The notes: generated by a model not told the origin, from the letters alone. A stretch of DNA of 8,452 bases from Victivallales bacterium (GCA_019038735.1 JAHOYW010000342.1:1-8452), one strand, 5' to 3'. Positions 1 to 7,591 are shown, counted from the stretch's first letter. Numbers and translations are program-made.

Positions 1-778
1 AAATAGTAGTTACTACATTCTTCATTGAGAAATCATCAAATTTATCGGACACGCATACGACCGTTTCGTAATAATGACGATGCGCATAGGTAAAAAACAG
101 ATAGTATAAGCCGTTCCGTTTAACCACAAATGGAGATTCTGCACCTGACCAAGCAATACCATCTTCAATATGCAAACAGACTTTTGGAGCAGTAAATGAA
201 GAGAAATCTTCTGTTTGCATTACAATTACGGATGAGCCTTCCAGATCTCTAGGATAACAAAGATAAATATTGTAAATATTATTTTCATTTTTTAAAATAA
301 AAGGATCACGCGTTCCAGCCGGAAGACCAGAGTCTATTGATGTACCTGTTCTTTTCCAATTAAAAAGATTTTCTGAATAAGCAAGTTCAAGCGTTCTTCG
401 ACCATTTATTTTTGATTCAAAAACCATTATATACTTTTTTTGATTCTCAATCCACACAATATAAGGAGCTCCAAGATATTGTTCTCCATCTATATCATTT
501 AAAGCACATGAAGCTCTTAACCATTTTTCCATCGGATCTGAACTGCTAGCATGTCCAAGATAGGGATGTTTTCTATACAATTCGGCTCTATCGTTTCGAT
601 TAGCCGGATATGGATTGTTTATTCCGAAAAAATGAAGTATTCCTTTGCTGTCAGTAATAAAACAATGATCGTTGATAAACCATAATTCATTGCTAGAATC
701 CGGAGCAGGAGGATACACCAGCTTACTTTCTCCTTTTATATATGGAATCTCTAAATTTGAAAATTTTTGACTAGTCAT
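1..778 (-). CDS. GH43/GH32-like five-bladed propeller protein, C-terminus beyond left edge
   Basis: The frame is open from an ATG at 778 to the left edge: 259 codons without a stop, with the 3' end missing. The translation looks like a glycoside hydrolase of the GH43/GH32 fold. It has three spaced acidic positions that fit the catalytic triad of that fold: Asp37 in INDHCF, Asp158 in GTRDPF and Glu214 in GAESPF, the last followed by the typical strand KRNGLYYLFFTY. Two further propeller-type signatures are GHASSSDPMEKW (about 75-86) and SENLFNW (about 135-141). An in-frame TAA just upstream and a modest AAAGAGA site 8 bases before the ATG support this start. There is no signal peptide, so an intracellular enzyme acting on imported glycosides is likely. 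It lies 40 bases after the glycyl radical enzyme and probably shares its transcript. The fold call is fairly firm; the substrate is not predictable, and it could be a non-catalytic or phosphorylase-like relative (for example GH130-like). Confidence 0.75.
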   Translation of the reverse strand, partial: MTSQKFSNLEIPYIKGESKLVYPPAPDSSNELWFINDHCFITDSKGILHFFGINNPYPANRNDRAELYRKHPYLGHASSSDPMEKWLRASCALNDIDGEQYLGAPYIVWIENQKKYIMVFESKINGRRTLELAYSENLFNWKRTGTSIDSGLPAGTRDPFILKNENNIYNIYLCYPRDLEGSSVIVMQTEDFSSFTAPKVCLHIEDGIAWSGAESPFVVKRNGLYYLFFTYAHRHYYETVVCVSDKFDDFSMKNVVTTI

Positions 779-818
779 AATATTATTCTCTTTATGGTTT
801 CTTTGCGTTTATAATATC

Positions 819-3014
819 TCAATGTATTGTCCGGGAAATGATTTCTTTTTGAAACTTATGTTCTAAATCAATAAATCTAGCACAAAATCCAGAAACACGA
901 ACAAAGATATCTTTGTGTTTTTCCGGGTATTCCATAGCTTCATATAGCGTATCTTTATCTACAACTGACAGTTGCAACTGCAAACCTCCACGTTTAAAAT
1001 ATGTCCTTATCAAAGCACACATTCTAGCTCGGTTTTCCAGATCAAACATTTTTTTTGAAAAGCTGACATTAACAACGGGAGTGCCGATAATTGTAGATAA
1101 GTCGATTTTAGTCACTGAATTAAACATGCTTAAAGGACCATGAGTATCCGTTCCCTGAACAGCACCCATTGAATTTCCTAGAGGAGTACCGGCTAATCGA
1201 CCATCAGGAGTAGCTCCTGTCGATTCTCCTAAATACATATGAGCTCCGGGAGCAGTCGCGCAGAACCCATAATAAATACCTCCATTCCAAAGTTTATGTT
1301 GCTGTAAATATCCGAAAGTATGTGCAGAGATTTCTTTCGCCATAATATCTACATCATCATAGTCATTGCCGTATTTATGCTGTTCAAGACATAAGCTTCT
1401 TATGTTTTCATATCCCTGAAAATTCACATGCAAAGCCGCAATTAAATCTTGCATTGAGATTAACTGTTGATCAAAAACAAGAGTTTTGATGGCAAACAAG
1501 GAGTTTATGATATTGGGCACACCATAAATATCAATCATACCATAATTATACATTGCACCACCCTCAGAATGACTAAGGCCTTTATCAATACAATCCTCAA
1601 TAAACAATGATCTAATGAGAGCCGGCTGAAGAGATGCTGTTTTTTCCTGTGTCTTATTTCGATAAAGAACACAAGTATCAATAATATATTCCATTTGACA
1701 TTTGTATGCCTCAAGAAATGCTTCAAAAGTTTTAAATTTTGATGGATCACCTGTTTTGCGACCAAATGCTGTCCCGTCCTTAAGATGCCCATTGTACAAA
1801 GCCATCTCTATGGCTGTCAAGCCATTGGTAATGGCATCTCTAATTGCTCCTTTACCTGCAATATGCGTTTCCGTGCAACCTCCAAGCGTAAATTCACAAG
1901 CATCATTATGGGGAATGCCTATGTCTTCCAGTCCGCTTGTATATTTTTCTTCATTGTATAAAGCCGGATGAGCCACGCCGTCTCCCAAAAGTTCGCAAGC
2001 CTTTAGTAAAAACTTATCAGGCGTCTTTTCTGATACCCTTAAAGATAAATTTGGATTTGGAAAATTTATATGATGTCTAGCATTCATGATAATCATTGTC
2101 AATTCATTGCTCGCGTCCTTTCCGTCGGATGTTAATCCTCCTATAACAACCTGCCAATGGGTATTCCTTCCAAAAATTGTAAATAGTTCTGTAAAAAGTA
2201 ATTCCGCTTCAGATGCCGATATAATATTTTTTTCTTTATCCGCTTTGTAGAAAGGCCATAGGTATTGATCTAATCTGCCTATGTCATCAAACCCATCAAT
2301 AGCATTGAAGAAATGTGTAAACTGCAAGCTTTCAAAAAAGTTTCTTGGTGGACCAAGGAGCATTTGTTGAAATGTTTCTTCCAAACGCTGCATACGAAAT
2401 AAATCATCTCCGTGGCTAGAGGATAAAAGCTTATTGCATTCTGCAATATTTCGTTTAATTAACTCCTCTATGCCCTCTAAAACAATTAATAAAGCTTCAC
2501 AAAAAAGTTGTGTCTTTGTGTCGCTGGAAGACAGTCTTGATTTTTTTTCTAGAACTCGCTTTTTATAATCAACAAAACCAACCTCCACAAGATGAGGAAA
2601 GTCTATAGTCGCATGTCCCTGCCAGTCAGTAAAGAAGCCTTGTCCATGATTAATGGTATTAAGCTTTCTTTCTTCATCACTTATGGATTCCAAAACAGCT
2701 CTCTGAACTTCATAATCCTTCCAATACTCTTGAAGTTGATTTATAATCTCGCACTTTTCTTTATCGTTCTCTTTATACTTTCTAAATTGCCACTCAGCAA
2801 AAATAATCATTCCATTGAAATGTGGAATATAACACATATCTTTGCGAAAGGAGTCTTTCGGAGCAAAATTATAGCTTCTATCAATCAGTAAATCACAATT
2901 GCAGAAAAACTCTCTAATGCCCCAGGCGTATTTGATAATCGCTTCCGGCGATTCACAGGCAATATGACCAGCCATAAAATACTCGCCCATCTTCTTTATT
3001 TTATCGATGTTCAT
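819..3014 (-). CDS. Glycyl radical enzyme of the dehydratase/lyase (PFL-like) group, substrate unknown
   Basis: This 731-residue protein is a glycyl radical enzyme. The radical-bearing glycine is Gly709 in RVSGF near the C-terminus, followed by the family tail ending in KEIISRT. The thiyl-radical cysteine is Cys380 in GGCTET, with Glu382 placed where the dehydratase-type enzymes carry their catalytic glutamate. Other family signatures are the N-terminal GHATIDFPHLVEVG (about 133-146), the SLQPALIRSLFIEDCIDKG segment (about 461-479) with the following GGAMYN, and GATPDGRLAGTPLGNS (about 600-615). It is somewhat shorter than many relatives, which run to about 780-850 residues, but no core motif is missing. 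AAAGGAGA sits 7 bases before the ATG. The activase gene ends only 21 bases upstream, so the two are a co-expressed pair. Known relatives cleave C-O, C-N or C-S bonds by radical chemistry. The usual GCVEP is replaced by GCTET, so I assign no known substrate. The enzyme would be oxygen sensitive once activated. Confidence 0.95.
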   Translation of the reverse strand: MNIDKIKKMGEYFMAGHIACESPEAIIKYAWGIREFFCNCDLLIDRSYNFAPKDSFRKDMCYIPHFNGMIIFAEWQFRKYKENDKEKCEIINQLQEYWKDYEVQRAVLESISDEERKLNTINHGQGFFTDWQGHATIDFPHLVEVGFVDYKKRVLEKKSRLSSSDTKTQLFCEALLIVLEGIEELIKRNIAECNKLLSSSHGDDLFRMQRLEETFQQMLLGPPRNFFESLQFTHFFNAIDGFDDIGRLDQYLWPFYKADKEKNIISASEAELLFTELFTIFGRNTHWQVVIGGLTSDGKDASNELTMIIMNARHHINFPNPNLSLRVSEKTPDKFLLKACELLGDGVAHPALYNEEKYTSGLEDIGIPHNDACEFTLGGCTETHIAGKGAIRDAITNGLTAIEMALYNGHLKDGTAFGRKTGDPSKFKTFEAFLEAYKCQMEYIIDTCVLYRNKTQEKTASLQPALIRSLFIEDCIDKGLSHSEGGAMYNYGMIDIYGVPNIINSLFAIKTLVFDQQLISMQDLIAALHVNFQGYENIRSLCLEQHKYGNDYDDVDIMAKEISAHTFGYLQQHKLWNGGIYYGFCATAPGAHMYLGESTGATPDGRLAGTPLGNSMGAVQGTDTHGPLSMFNSVTKIDLSTIIGTPVVNVSFSKKMFDLENRARMCALIRTYFKRGGLQLQLSVVDKDTLYEAMEYPEKHKDIFVRVSGFCARFIDLEHKFQKEIISRTIH

Positions 3015-3020
3015 GTTTAT

Positions 3021-3028
3021 TCTCCTTT
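3021..3028 (-). promoter_or_regulatory. Strong ribosome binding site of the glycyl radical enzyme gene
   Basis: AAAGGAGA lies 7 bases upstream of the ATG at 3014, inside the 21-base gap after the activase stop codon. It fixes the start of the glycyl radical enzyme. It is the best site in the window together with the cupin's, which fits an enzyme needed in larger amounts than its activase (GAGG only). Confidence 0.7.
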
Positions 3029-3035
3029 AAAATAT

Positions 3036-3944
3036 TTATCCAAGAGCAGCATCAAAACCCGCATTTTGAGCCTGTCTTAGTATTTTTTGCAAATGGTCTT
3101 CTTTTTGCTTTGTCTTTTTTATTGAACAAGAACGCCCCAACCATGAATATTTAGCGGCAGTAAGCATGTTATATGGGAGAAATGCTATAGATTTTAACTC
3201 ATGTTTTTGTGCAAATTTTAAAATAGCATTTAAGTTCTCTTGTGTATCAGTTACATCTGGTATTAAAGGCACACGTAATTGAACATTATGCTTCCTTAAC
3301 TTTATAAGATTCTCTAAAATAATTTTATTTGACACCCCTGTCCACTTACGATGAGCTTCATCATCCATTAGTTTCAAATCATATAAAATAAGATCTGTGT
3401 ATGGGATAAGTTGCTCCAATACAGACCAATCGCAAAAACCACAGGTCTCAAGTGCTGTATGAATACCGGCAGATTTAGCCTGAATTAACAGGCTAAGAGC
3501 AAATTCCCTTTGCTGTGTTACTTCCCCTCCTGTTAGTGTTATGCCACCACCAGACGCGTCAAAATATTGTTTGAATCGTTCTGCCTGTTTAACTAATAAC
3601 GAAGCTGGTACAGTATATCCTTTGATCTGAAGAGCATCTGCTGGACAGTTTTTAACACAATCACCGCAGGTCAAACAATGAGAGTAATCTATATCGTGCT
3701 TTTTGCCAGTTACCGTATGACAAGCATTGGGACACGCGTCTGCGCATAAACCGCAATGCAAACAGTGTTCTTTAAAAAAAACTAACTCTGGCTTTTTGTT
3801 AATAGATTCCGGGCTATGACACCAGCGGCATGACAGGGGACAGCCTTTAAAATAAACAGCCATACGAATCCCTGGTCCGTCATGAACAGCAAAGGTATCA
3901 ACATCAAATATTAGCCCTTTACAATTGTGCTTGCTATCAACCAT
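3036..3944 (-). CDS. Glycyl radical enzyme activating enzyme (radical SAM, ferredoxin-like insert)
   Basis: This 302-residue protein is a radical SAM activase that would install the glycyl radical on the neighbouring enzyme. The SAM-binding [4Fe-4S] cluster is held by Cys35, Cys39 and Cys42 in KGCPLSCRWCHSPES, the CX3CX2C spacing of the family. An inserted ferredoxin-like domain carries two more CX2CX2CX3C cluster sites: Cys61/64/67/71 and Cys90/93/96/100. This insert is typical of activases for dehydratase/lyase glycyl radical enzymes and is absent from the short pyruvate formate-lyase activase. The SAM-contact GGE motif is at about 139-141 (LTGGEV), with Val where Pro is common. The N-terminal DGPGIR (about 22-27) is also a family signature. 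The ATG is preceded by GAGG at 5 bases. It follows a 99-base gap with a hairpin and precedes its target enzyme by 21 bases. Function is near certain; the partner is inferred from adjacency. Confidence 0.96.
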   Translation of the reverse strand: MVDSKHNCKGLIFDVDTFAVHDGPGIRMAVYFKGCPLSCRWCHSPESINKKPELVFFKEHCLHCGLCADACPNACHTVTGKKHDIDYSHCLTCGDCVKNCPADALQIKGYTVPASLLVKQAERFKQYFDASGGGITLTGGEVTQQREFALSLLIQAKSAGIHTALETCGFCDWSVLEQLIPYTDLILYDLKLMDDEAHRKWTGVSNKIILENLIKLRKHNVQLRVPLIPDVTDTQENLNAILKFAQKHELKSIAFLPYNMLTAAKYSWLGRSCSIKKTKQKEDHLQKILRQAQNAGFDAALG

Positions 3945-4043
3945 GTTATCCTCAAAAAAGTTAATTCTTAATCCGTGAAAGAATTTCCGGATTCTTAATT
4001 TTTCTTCTATATGCCAAATACATTCGTTTTCATAGAATTCTGA
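3945..4043 (-). promoter_or_regulatory. Intercistronic hairpin with U-run between sulfatase and activase genes
   Basis: This is the longest gap in the window. On the minus-strand RNA, AAUCCG/CGGAUU arms (3970-3975 and 3988-3993) enclose GAAA/UUUC arms (3977-3980 and 3984-3987) with one bulged base and a 3-base loop, giving ten pairs. After a 3x3 purine-rich internal loop, AAUU/AAUU (3963-3966 and 3997-4000) may extend the stem. A run of six U (3954-3959) follows three bases later and abuts the GAGG ribosome binding site of the activase. It could be a weak intrinsic terminator or attenuator, an RNA-processing site, or a translation-modulating structure. The stem is AT-rich at its base, so termination would be partial at best. 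No convincing promoter was seen in the gap. Confidence 0.4.
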
Positions 4044-5525
4044 TTATCCATGTTTTATAGTTTCTAAAATAGACCAATTCATTAAACGATTCTTTAATTT
4101 TTCTTCTATCTCGACATACTTTGGGTCGCCGGCAAGATTATGCATTTCATAAGGGTCATTTATCAAATTATATAATTCATTTTTGTCATAAGTATGATGT
4201 ACATATTTCCACCCGTCTTTCTTAATCATTATTGCTCGACCTGCACAGGTATATTCTGTAAACCAGCACCAGCCCTCTTGCTCAGTTCGCATATTATTAT
4301 AATCAGCATATTGCTCAAGAGGAATTGGTGAAGGCGGTTCAGTGCCTCTTCCTACTTCAGCAAATATCTCAGTTCGATGTTCAACGCGTTCACCAGAAAG
4401 CACTTCTTTGAACGATAAGCCTTGTATATCTGATGGAATCTCTAATCCCAGCAAATCAAGAATAGTAGGAGTAATGTCAACCATACTCACATTTGCTGTC
4501 CGGCGCTTTCCTTCCTCCATTCCCGGGATACGCAAGATAAGTGGAATACGCAACAATACTTCCTGAAAGCCACCGGTCTTTCCTACTAAGCCATAGCGAC
4601 CTCCAAAGTCTCCGTGGTCTGATAAAAACAAAACGATTGTATCTTCCGCAATTTCGTTTTTTTGCAAAGAATCAATTATTTCCCCAACTTTATCATCTAT
4701 AAAACTGATTTGACCATAATATGTAGCTAGAATTCGTTTACGTTCCAAATCAGTATATTTGTCATTGCCACAAGCCTGAGACTGCACAAAATATTTAAAA
4801 GGCTGCTTAGACCAGTCAATATCAACAGCTTCAAGGTCAGGTAGTTTTTCGGGGGGATACATGGAATAATATGGTTCACAAACTACATTTGGCCAATGAG
4901 GGCCTGGAAAGGAACAATACAGCATAAACGGCTGCTCTTTATTTTCCGAAATAAATTCAATTGCATCCTCGGCAATACGTGCCGTCGGACATTGCTCCGG
5001 CGGAAAAGGCATCGGACCATCTATCAAGCCTTCGCCTAAAACCGACTCCTTTAACCACCCATTCGACTTCTGAAATTCAGGGCGGGTTTCGGTACCGAGG
5101 TAATTGATTACTTGTTGGTCAGACTCCGTGATTCGTCCTGCTTGCTTGCCAAAATGATTGAACTCCTCACGAGTATCGATTAGTTGTTCAAAGCACTCTT
5201 TATCAAAGGTGTCATTTTTCCCTACCAGAGCAGTACGGTAGCCATCCTCTTTGAGAATTCGTAACAACGAAGATTGTTCCGGGTGCAGATAGTCTTTCTG
5301 GTCGAAGAAAACCGATCGCGTCCGATGGCTGTATTGACCTGTAAACAGGCTTACACGTGAAGGCACGCAAAGAGGTCCTGCGCAATGGGCATTCTCAAAA
5401 AGAACTCCATCATTCGCTAAAGCATCAATATTCGGTGTCTTTACAACTGCATTCCCCATACATGAAAGAGCGTCAAATCGTAATTCATCACTTATAATTA
5501 TTAATACATTCGGTTTTTTCTTCAT
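4044..5525 (-). CDS. Type I sulfatase (formylglycine-dependent, cytosolic)
   Basis: This 493-residue protein is an arylsulfatase-family hydrolase of the alkaline phosphatase superfamily, which removes sulfate from a sulfate ester. The catalytic signature is Cys53-Val-Pro-Ser-Arg57 followed by SLFTGQY, so Cys53 is the residue oxidised to formylglycine. Metal-site motifs are Asp13-Glu14 in IISDELR near the N-terminus and Asp303-His304 in FLSDHGD. His210 in PGPHWP and Lys316 in GKTGG fit sulfate-binding positions. The C-terminal ELYNLINDPYEMHNLAGDP is the common sulfatase ending. The length is normal, and there is no signal peptide. Because it is the Cys type, it needs a maturase (an anaerobic radical SAM enzyme, anSME, in such hosts), which is not in the window. 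AAGGA sits 6 bases before the ATG; the gene starts 52 bases after the cupin. The substrate is unknown; a choline-sulfatase-like or sugar-sulfate role are both possible. Loss of sulfate may precede the glycyl radical step. Confidence 0.95.
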   Translation of the reverse strand: MKKKPNVLIIISDELRFDALSCMGNAVVKTPNIDALANDGVLFENAHCAGPLCVPSRVSLFTGQYSHRTRSVFFDQKDYLHPEQSSLLRILKEDGYRTALVGKNDTFDKECFEQLIDTREEFNHFGKQAGRITESDQQVINYLGTETRPEFQKSNGWLKESVLGEGLIDGPMPFPPEQCPTARIAEDAIEFISENKEQPFMLYCSFPGPHWPNVVCEPYYSMYPPEKLPDLEAVDIDWSKQPFKYFVQSQACGNDKYTDLERKRILATYYGQISFIDDKVGEIIDSLQKNEIAEDTIVLFLSDHGDFGGRYGLVGKTGGFQEVLLRIPLILRIPGMEEGKRRTANVSMVDITPTILDLLGLEIPSDIQGLSFKEVLSGERVEHRTEIFAEVGRGTEPPSPIPLEQYADYNNMRTEQEGWCWFTEYTCAGRAIMIKKDGWKYVHHTYDKNELYNLINDPYEMHNLAGDPKYVEIEEKLKNRLMNWSILETIKHG

Positions 5526-5577
5526 TACGCTTCCTTAAATTTTATTTTACTACTTAGTATGTATGCCATAAACTTAA

Positions 5578-6240
5578 TCAATCACCTTTTTGTCCAGTAT
5601 TGGCAAAGGTCATTCCGTCTTTGCTGAATTCTACATCATTATGATAAGTTCCGTATTCACTAATAATTGCGCCATTGTTACCAGCGCGTAAAAAGTGCCA
5701 GGATTCCGGATTTTGAAGTTTATAAACTTCACCAGCGTGACGTTTTGCAACAAACTTACACTTAAACCATGCTTCATTGTATCCCCAAGGAATCTCGTCT
5801 TTTAGAAGCTCATTTATGTGACGTTCATTTCCATCAGGCGATGTAAATTCGTTAAAAAACTCTACATCTCCATAACGGATGTGCCATGCTTCCATTTTTG
5901 GAGGGTATCCTTCAGGGCCTCCTAAATGACGATGTTCTGGTAAGGCCTGCCCTGGTAAAACAAAGATTTCATGACCAAGATAACCAAAATCCTGCTCTTT
6001 ATACTTACCTTTATATTTTTGAGATCCTACTTGACCATATTTCCCTGCCTCATTGATCCAGAATACCCCTCCCATTCCTAGATCTGAAATTTTCCCCTGA
6101 AGGAAATCACATACCCAAAATTCATCTGTATTAAAAACTTCAGGAATTGGATAGTTAAATTTCTTCATCAATGATATATAGGCTTCTTTTACTCTATCTA
6201 CCTTGAGAACTCCTTCATCATAAAAGCATTCATTTTTCAT
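5578..6240 (-). CDS. Cupin protein, D-lyxose-isomerase-like
   Basis: This 220-residue protein has a single cupin barrel. Metal-binding motif 1 is visible in FVLPGQALPEHRHLGG (His103, His105) with Glu117 in PPKMEAWH. The second motif is PESWHFLRAG with His182, followed by SEYGTYH. The GHEIFVLPGQxxPxHxH arrangement with a distant Lys-x-Glu resembles the D-lyxose ketol-isomerase family, whose members are of about this size, so an aldose-ketose isomerase on a pentose, hexose or uronate is the best guess. I recognise the fold and metal site but not the exact family, and the sugar is not predictable; another cupin activity such as an epimerase remains possible. AAGGAG lies 10 bases before the ATG. 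The gene sits 32 bases after the amidohydrolase and 52 before the sulfatase, so it is embedded in the operon. It has no signal peptide or membrane segment and is expected in the cytoplasm. Confidence 0.75.
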   Translation of the reverse strand: MKNECFYDEGVLKVDRVKEAYISLMKKFNYPIPEVFNTDEFWVCDFLQGKISDLGMGGVFWINEAGKYGQVGSQKYKGKYKEQDFGYLGHEIFVLPGQALPEHRHLGGPEGYPPKMEAWHIRYGDVEFFNEFTSPDGNERHINELLKDEIPWGYNEAWFKCKFVAKRHAGEVYKLQNPESWHFLRAGNNGAIISEYGTYHNDVEFSKDGMTFANTGQKGD

Positions 6241-6272
6241 TTTAAACTCTCTCCTTAATTTGTGATTTCATA

Positions 6273-7505
6273 CTATTCATAAAGCTCCCATGCATTTTCG
6301 TGCATTATCCGAGAGACAACAAACTGGGCTGTTTGTTTGCTGTATTCGCCTCTTGAAATTTTCTTTTCAAGAGTATTGGCAATTCCATTTCTAGCTTGTT
6401 GAGCATAACCGATTACCGGAAACAGACTAAGGGTGTCCGAGCCATAAGCAAGTATTTTGTTATTTGGCACAGCAGAAAGCCATTCATCAAGAATTCGTTC
6501 CATTTGGATAGGATTCATTGTCCACGCCCAACACATATCAATCCATACATTTGGGAAATGTTTGCCTATTGCACCCAGCAGTTCCGACCATGGCCAGCCT
6601 GCATGAAACAAATCAAACTTTAGCTTTGGATATTGCATGAATATCGGAATTAGCCTTTCTGGATTACCTTGTCGTATATCACTGTAAGTTCCGTTTAGAT
6701 AACCAGTATGGATTTGAACTACAAGATTGCGTTCTAGGGCACAGCGCATATAGTGATGAAACAGATGATCGTGAAGAGGCTTTAAAGAACCCTTTTTACC
6801 TGACATGAGGTTTGAAAATGCTTTCTCCGCATCCGCAAGTGTAGGAACATCAAAATCCAGTGAGCGTCGATACGCGAGCCCAATCTTTAAAGCCCGCACA
6901 TTGCCAGCTGAATTCCCGCGGTCAATCAGCTTTTCAACAGCCCTTTCAAGATCAGATAAACTTGTAATAGAGCAATTTAACTGTGCTTCGATATCATGAA
7001 TCTCTTTGGGATTATCCACCACTTGAAGTTCTTCGAGACGTACGGCAAAACGGAAAAAATCCGGAAACTCTTCATGGTTCATCCGTAGTGTAATACTTAA
7101 GTCAGCAATAGGGACAATGTCATTGACACAACCAGTAATATTTGCCAATGAAAAAATTTCAGCATAGATTTCAGCATTAGTACGATTTGCAACAAATTCA
7201 TGTAATTTCTGATTGATTAAAGCGATATTCTCTAGTGTATAATCAAGATTGAATAATTTCTTAACACCAAGTTCAACAGCCTGTCCATATCCAGTTGTTC
7301 TCACAAATTGCCAAAGTTGAAAAAACTTTTCGTCTGATAAGCAGTCAAACCCCTCAACGCCAGCCGCAACCATCATATCGATAGCTGCGTATTCCCTGAA
7401 TTCACGATAATTTATGCTGCTCCAATCATGAGCGGAATATCCGTATTGATGATTATGAGTCTCAAAAAACGGTTCTTTCTGAATAAAATCTCTGATAGTT
7501 TCCAA
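6273..7505 (-). CDS. Metal-dependent amidohydrolase-superfamily protein (TTG start)
   Basis: This 410-residue TIM-barrel enzyme belongs to the amidohydrolase superfamily (amidohydrolase_2-like). Candidate metal ligands appear in the expected order: His17 and His19 in ETHNHQ, His266 in VVQIHTGY, His301 in DLFHAGWPW and Asp357 in LAYGSDT. Lys207 (ALKIGLAYRR) lies where some subgroups carry a bridging lysine. The C-terminal HENAWELY is common in this group. The start is TTG: an in-frame TAA lies four codons upstream (TAA GGA TTT TTA AAA TTG), and the first internal ATG (residue 44) would remove the HxH motif. Family members hydrolyse, decarboxylate or isomerise small acids and sugars. The N-terminal HxH and length are broadly similar to uronate isomerases (about 470 residues), but the resemblance is weak. 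It follows the UroD-like gene after 86 bases. The substrate is unassigned; its place beside a sugar-isomerase-like cupin suggests sugar acid metabolism. Confidence 0.85.
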   Translation of the reverse strand: METIRDFIQKEPFFETHNHQYGYSAHDWSSINYREFREYAAIDMMVAAGVEGFDCLSDEKFFQLWQFVRTTGYGQAVELGVKKLFNLDYTLENIALINQKLHEFVANRTNAEIYAEIFSLANITGCVNDIVPIADLSITLRMNHEEFPDFFRFAVRLEELQVVDNPKEIHDIEAQLNCSITSLSDLERAVEKLIDRGNSAGNVRALKIGLAYRRSLDFDVPTLADAEKAFSNLMSGKKGSLKPLHDHLFHHYMRCALERNLVVQIHTGYLNGTYSDIRQGNPERLIPIFMQYPKLKFDLFHAGWPWSELLGAIGKHFPNVWIDMCWAWTMNPIQMERILDEWLSAVPNNKILAYGSDTLSLFPVIGYAQQARNGIANTLEKKISRGEYSKQTAQFVVSRIMHENAWELYE

Positions 7506-7514
7506 TTTTAAAAA

Positions 7515-7519
7515 TCCTT
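7515..7519 (-). promoter_or_regulatory. Ribosome binding site that fixes the TTG start of the amidohydrolase gene
   Basis: AAGGA is placed 9 bases upstream of TTG (7503-7505). An in-frame TAA overlaps this site, so no start further upstream is possible. This supports TTG as the true initiation codon. Confidence 0.65.
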
Positions 7520-7591
7520 ATTTTATTAGAAATGTTACACCTAACTCTATTAAGCATAAACATACATCTATTTTGCAACTTTTCACCATGA

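Noticed and set aside
1535..1792. Minus-strand frame of 85 codons inside the glycyl radical enzyme
   Set aside because: It overlaps the catalytic gene in another frame on the same strand and has no independent support.
1702..1971. Open frame of 89 codons on the plus strand opposite the glycyl radical enzyme
   Set aside because: It lies entirely within the highly recognisable glycyl radical enzyme, its product looks like no family I know, and no ribosome binding site or context supports it. It is an antisense shadow.
2592..2891. Plus-strand open frame of 99 codons with hydrophobic stretches
   Set aside because: It is antisense to the N-terminal part of the glycyl radical enzyme. Hydrophobicity of this kind arises by chance from the complementary strand of an AT-rich gene.
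819..3944. Choline TMA-lyase or isethionate/DHPS sulfite-lyase system
   Set aside because: The sulfatase neighbour makes these tempting, but the active-site motif is GCTET instead of GCVEP, and no microcompartment, sulfite reductase, sulfite exporter, aldehyde or alcohol dehydrogenase partner is present.
3963..4000. Hairpin as a firm rho-independent terminator
   Set aside because: The inner stem is short with one bulge, the outer part is AU only, and the U-run begins three bases after it and overlaps the ribosome binding region. I keep it only as a possible regulatory structure.
7506..7591. Promoter or terminator in the 86-base gap between the UroD-like and amidohydrolase genes
   Set aside because: No convincing -35/-10 pair and no stem followed by a U-run could be seen; only the ribosome binding site is supported.
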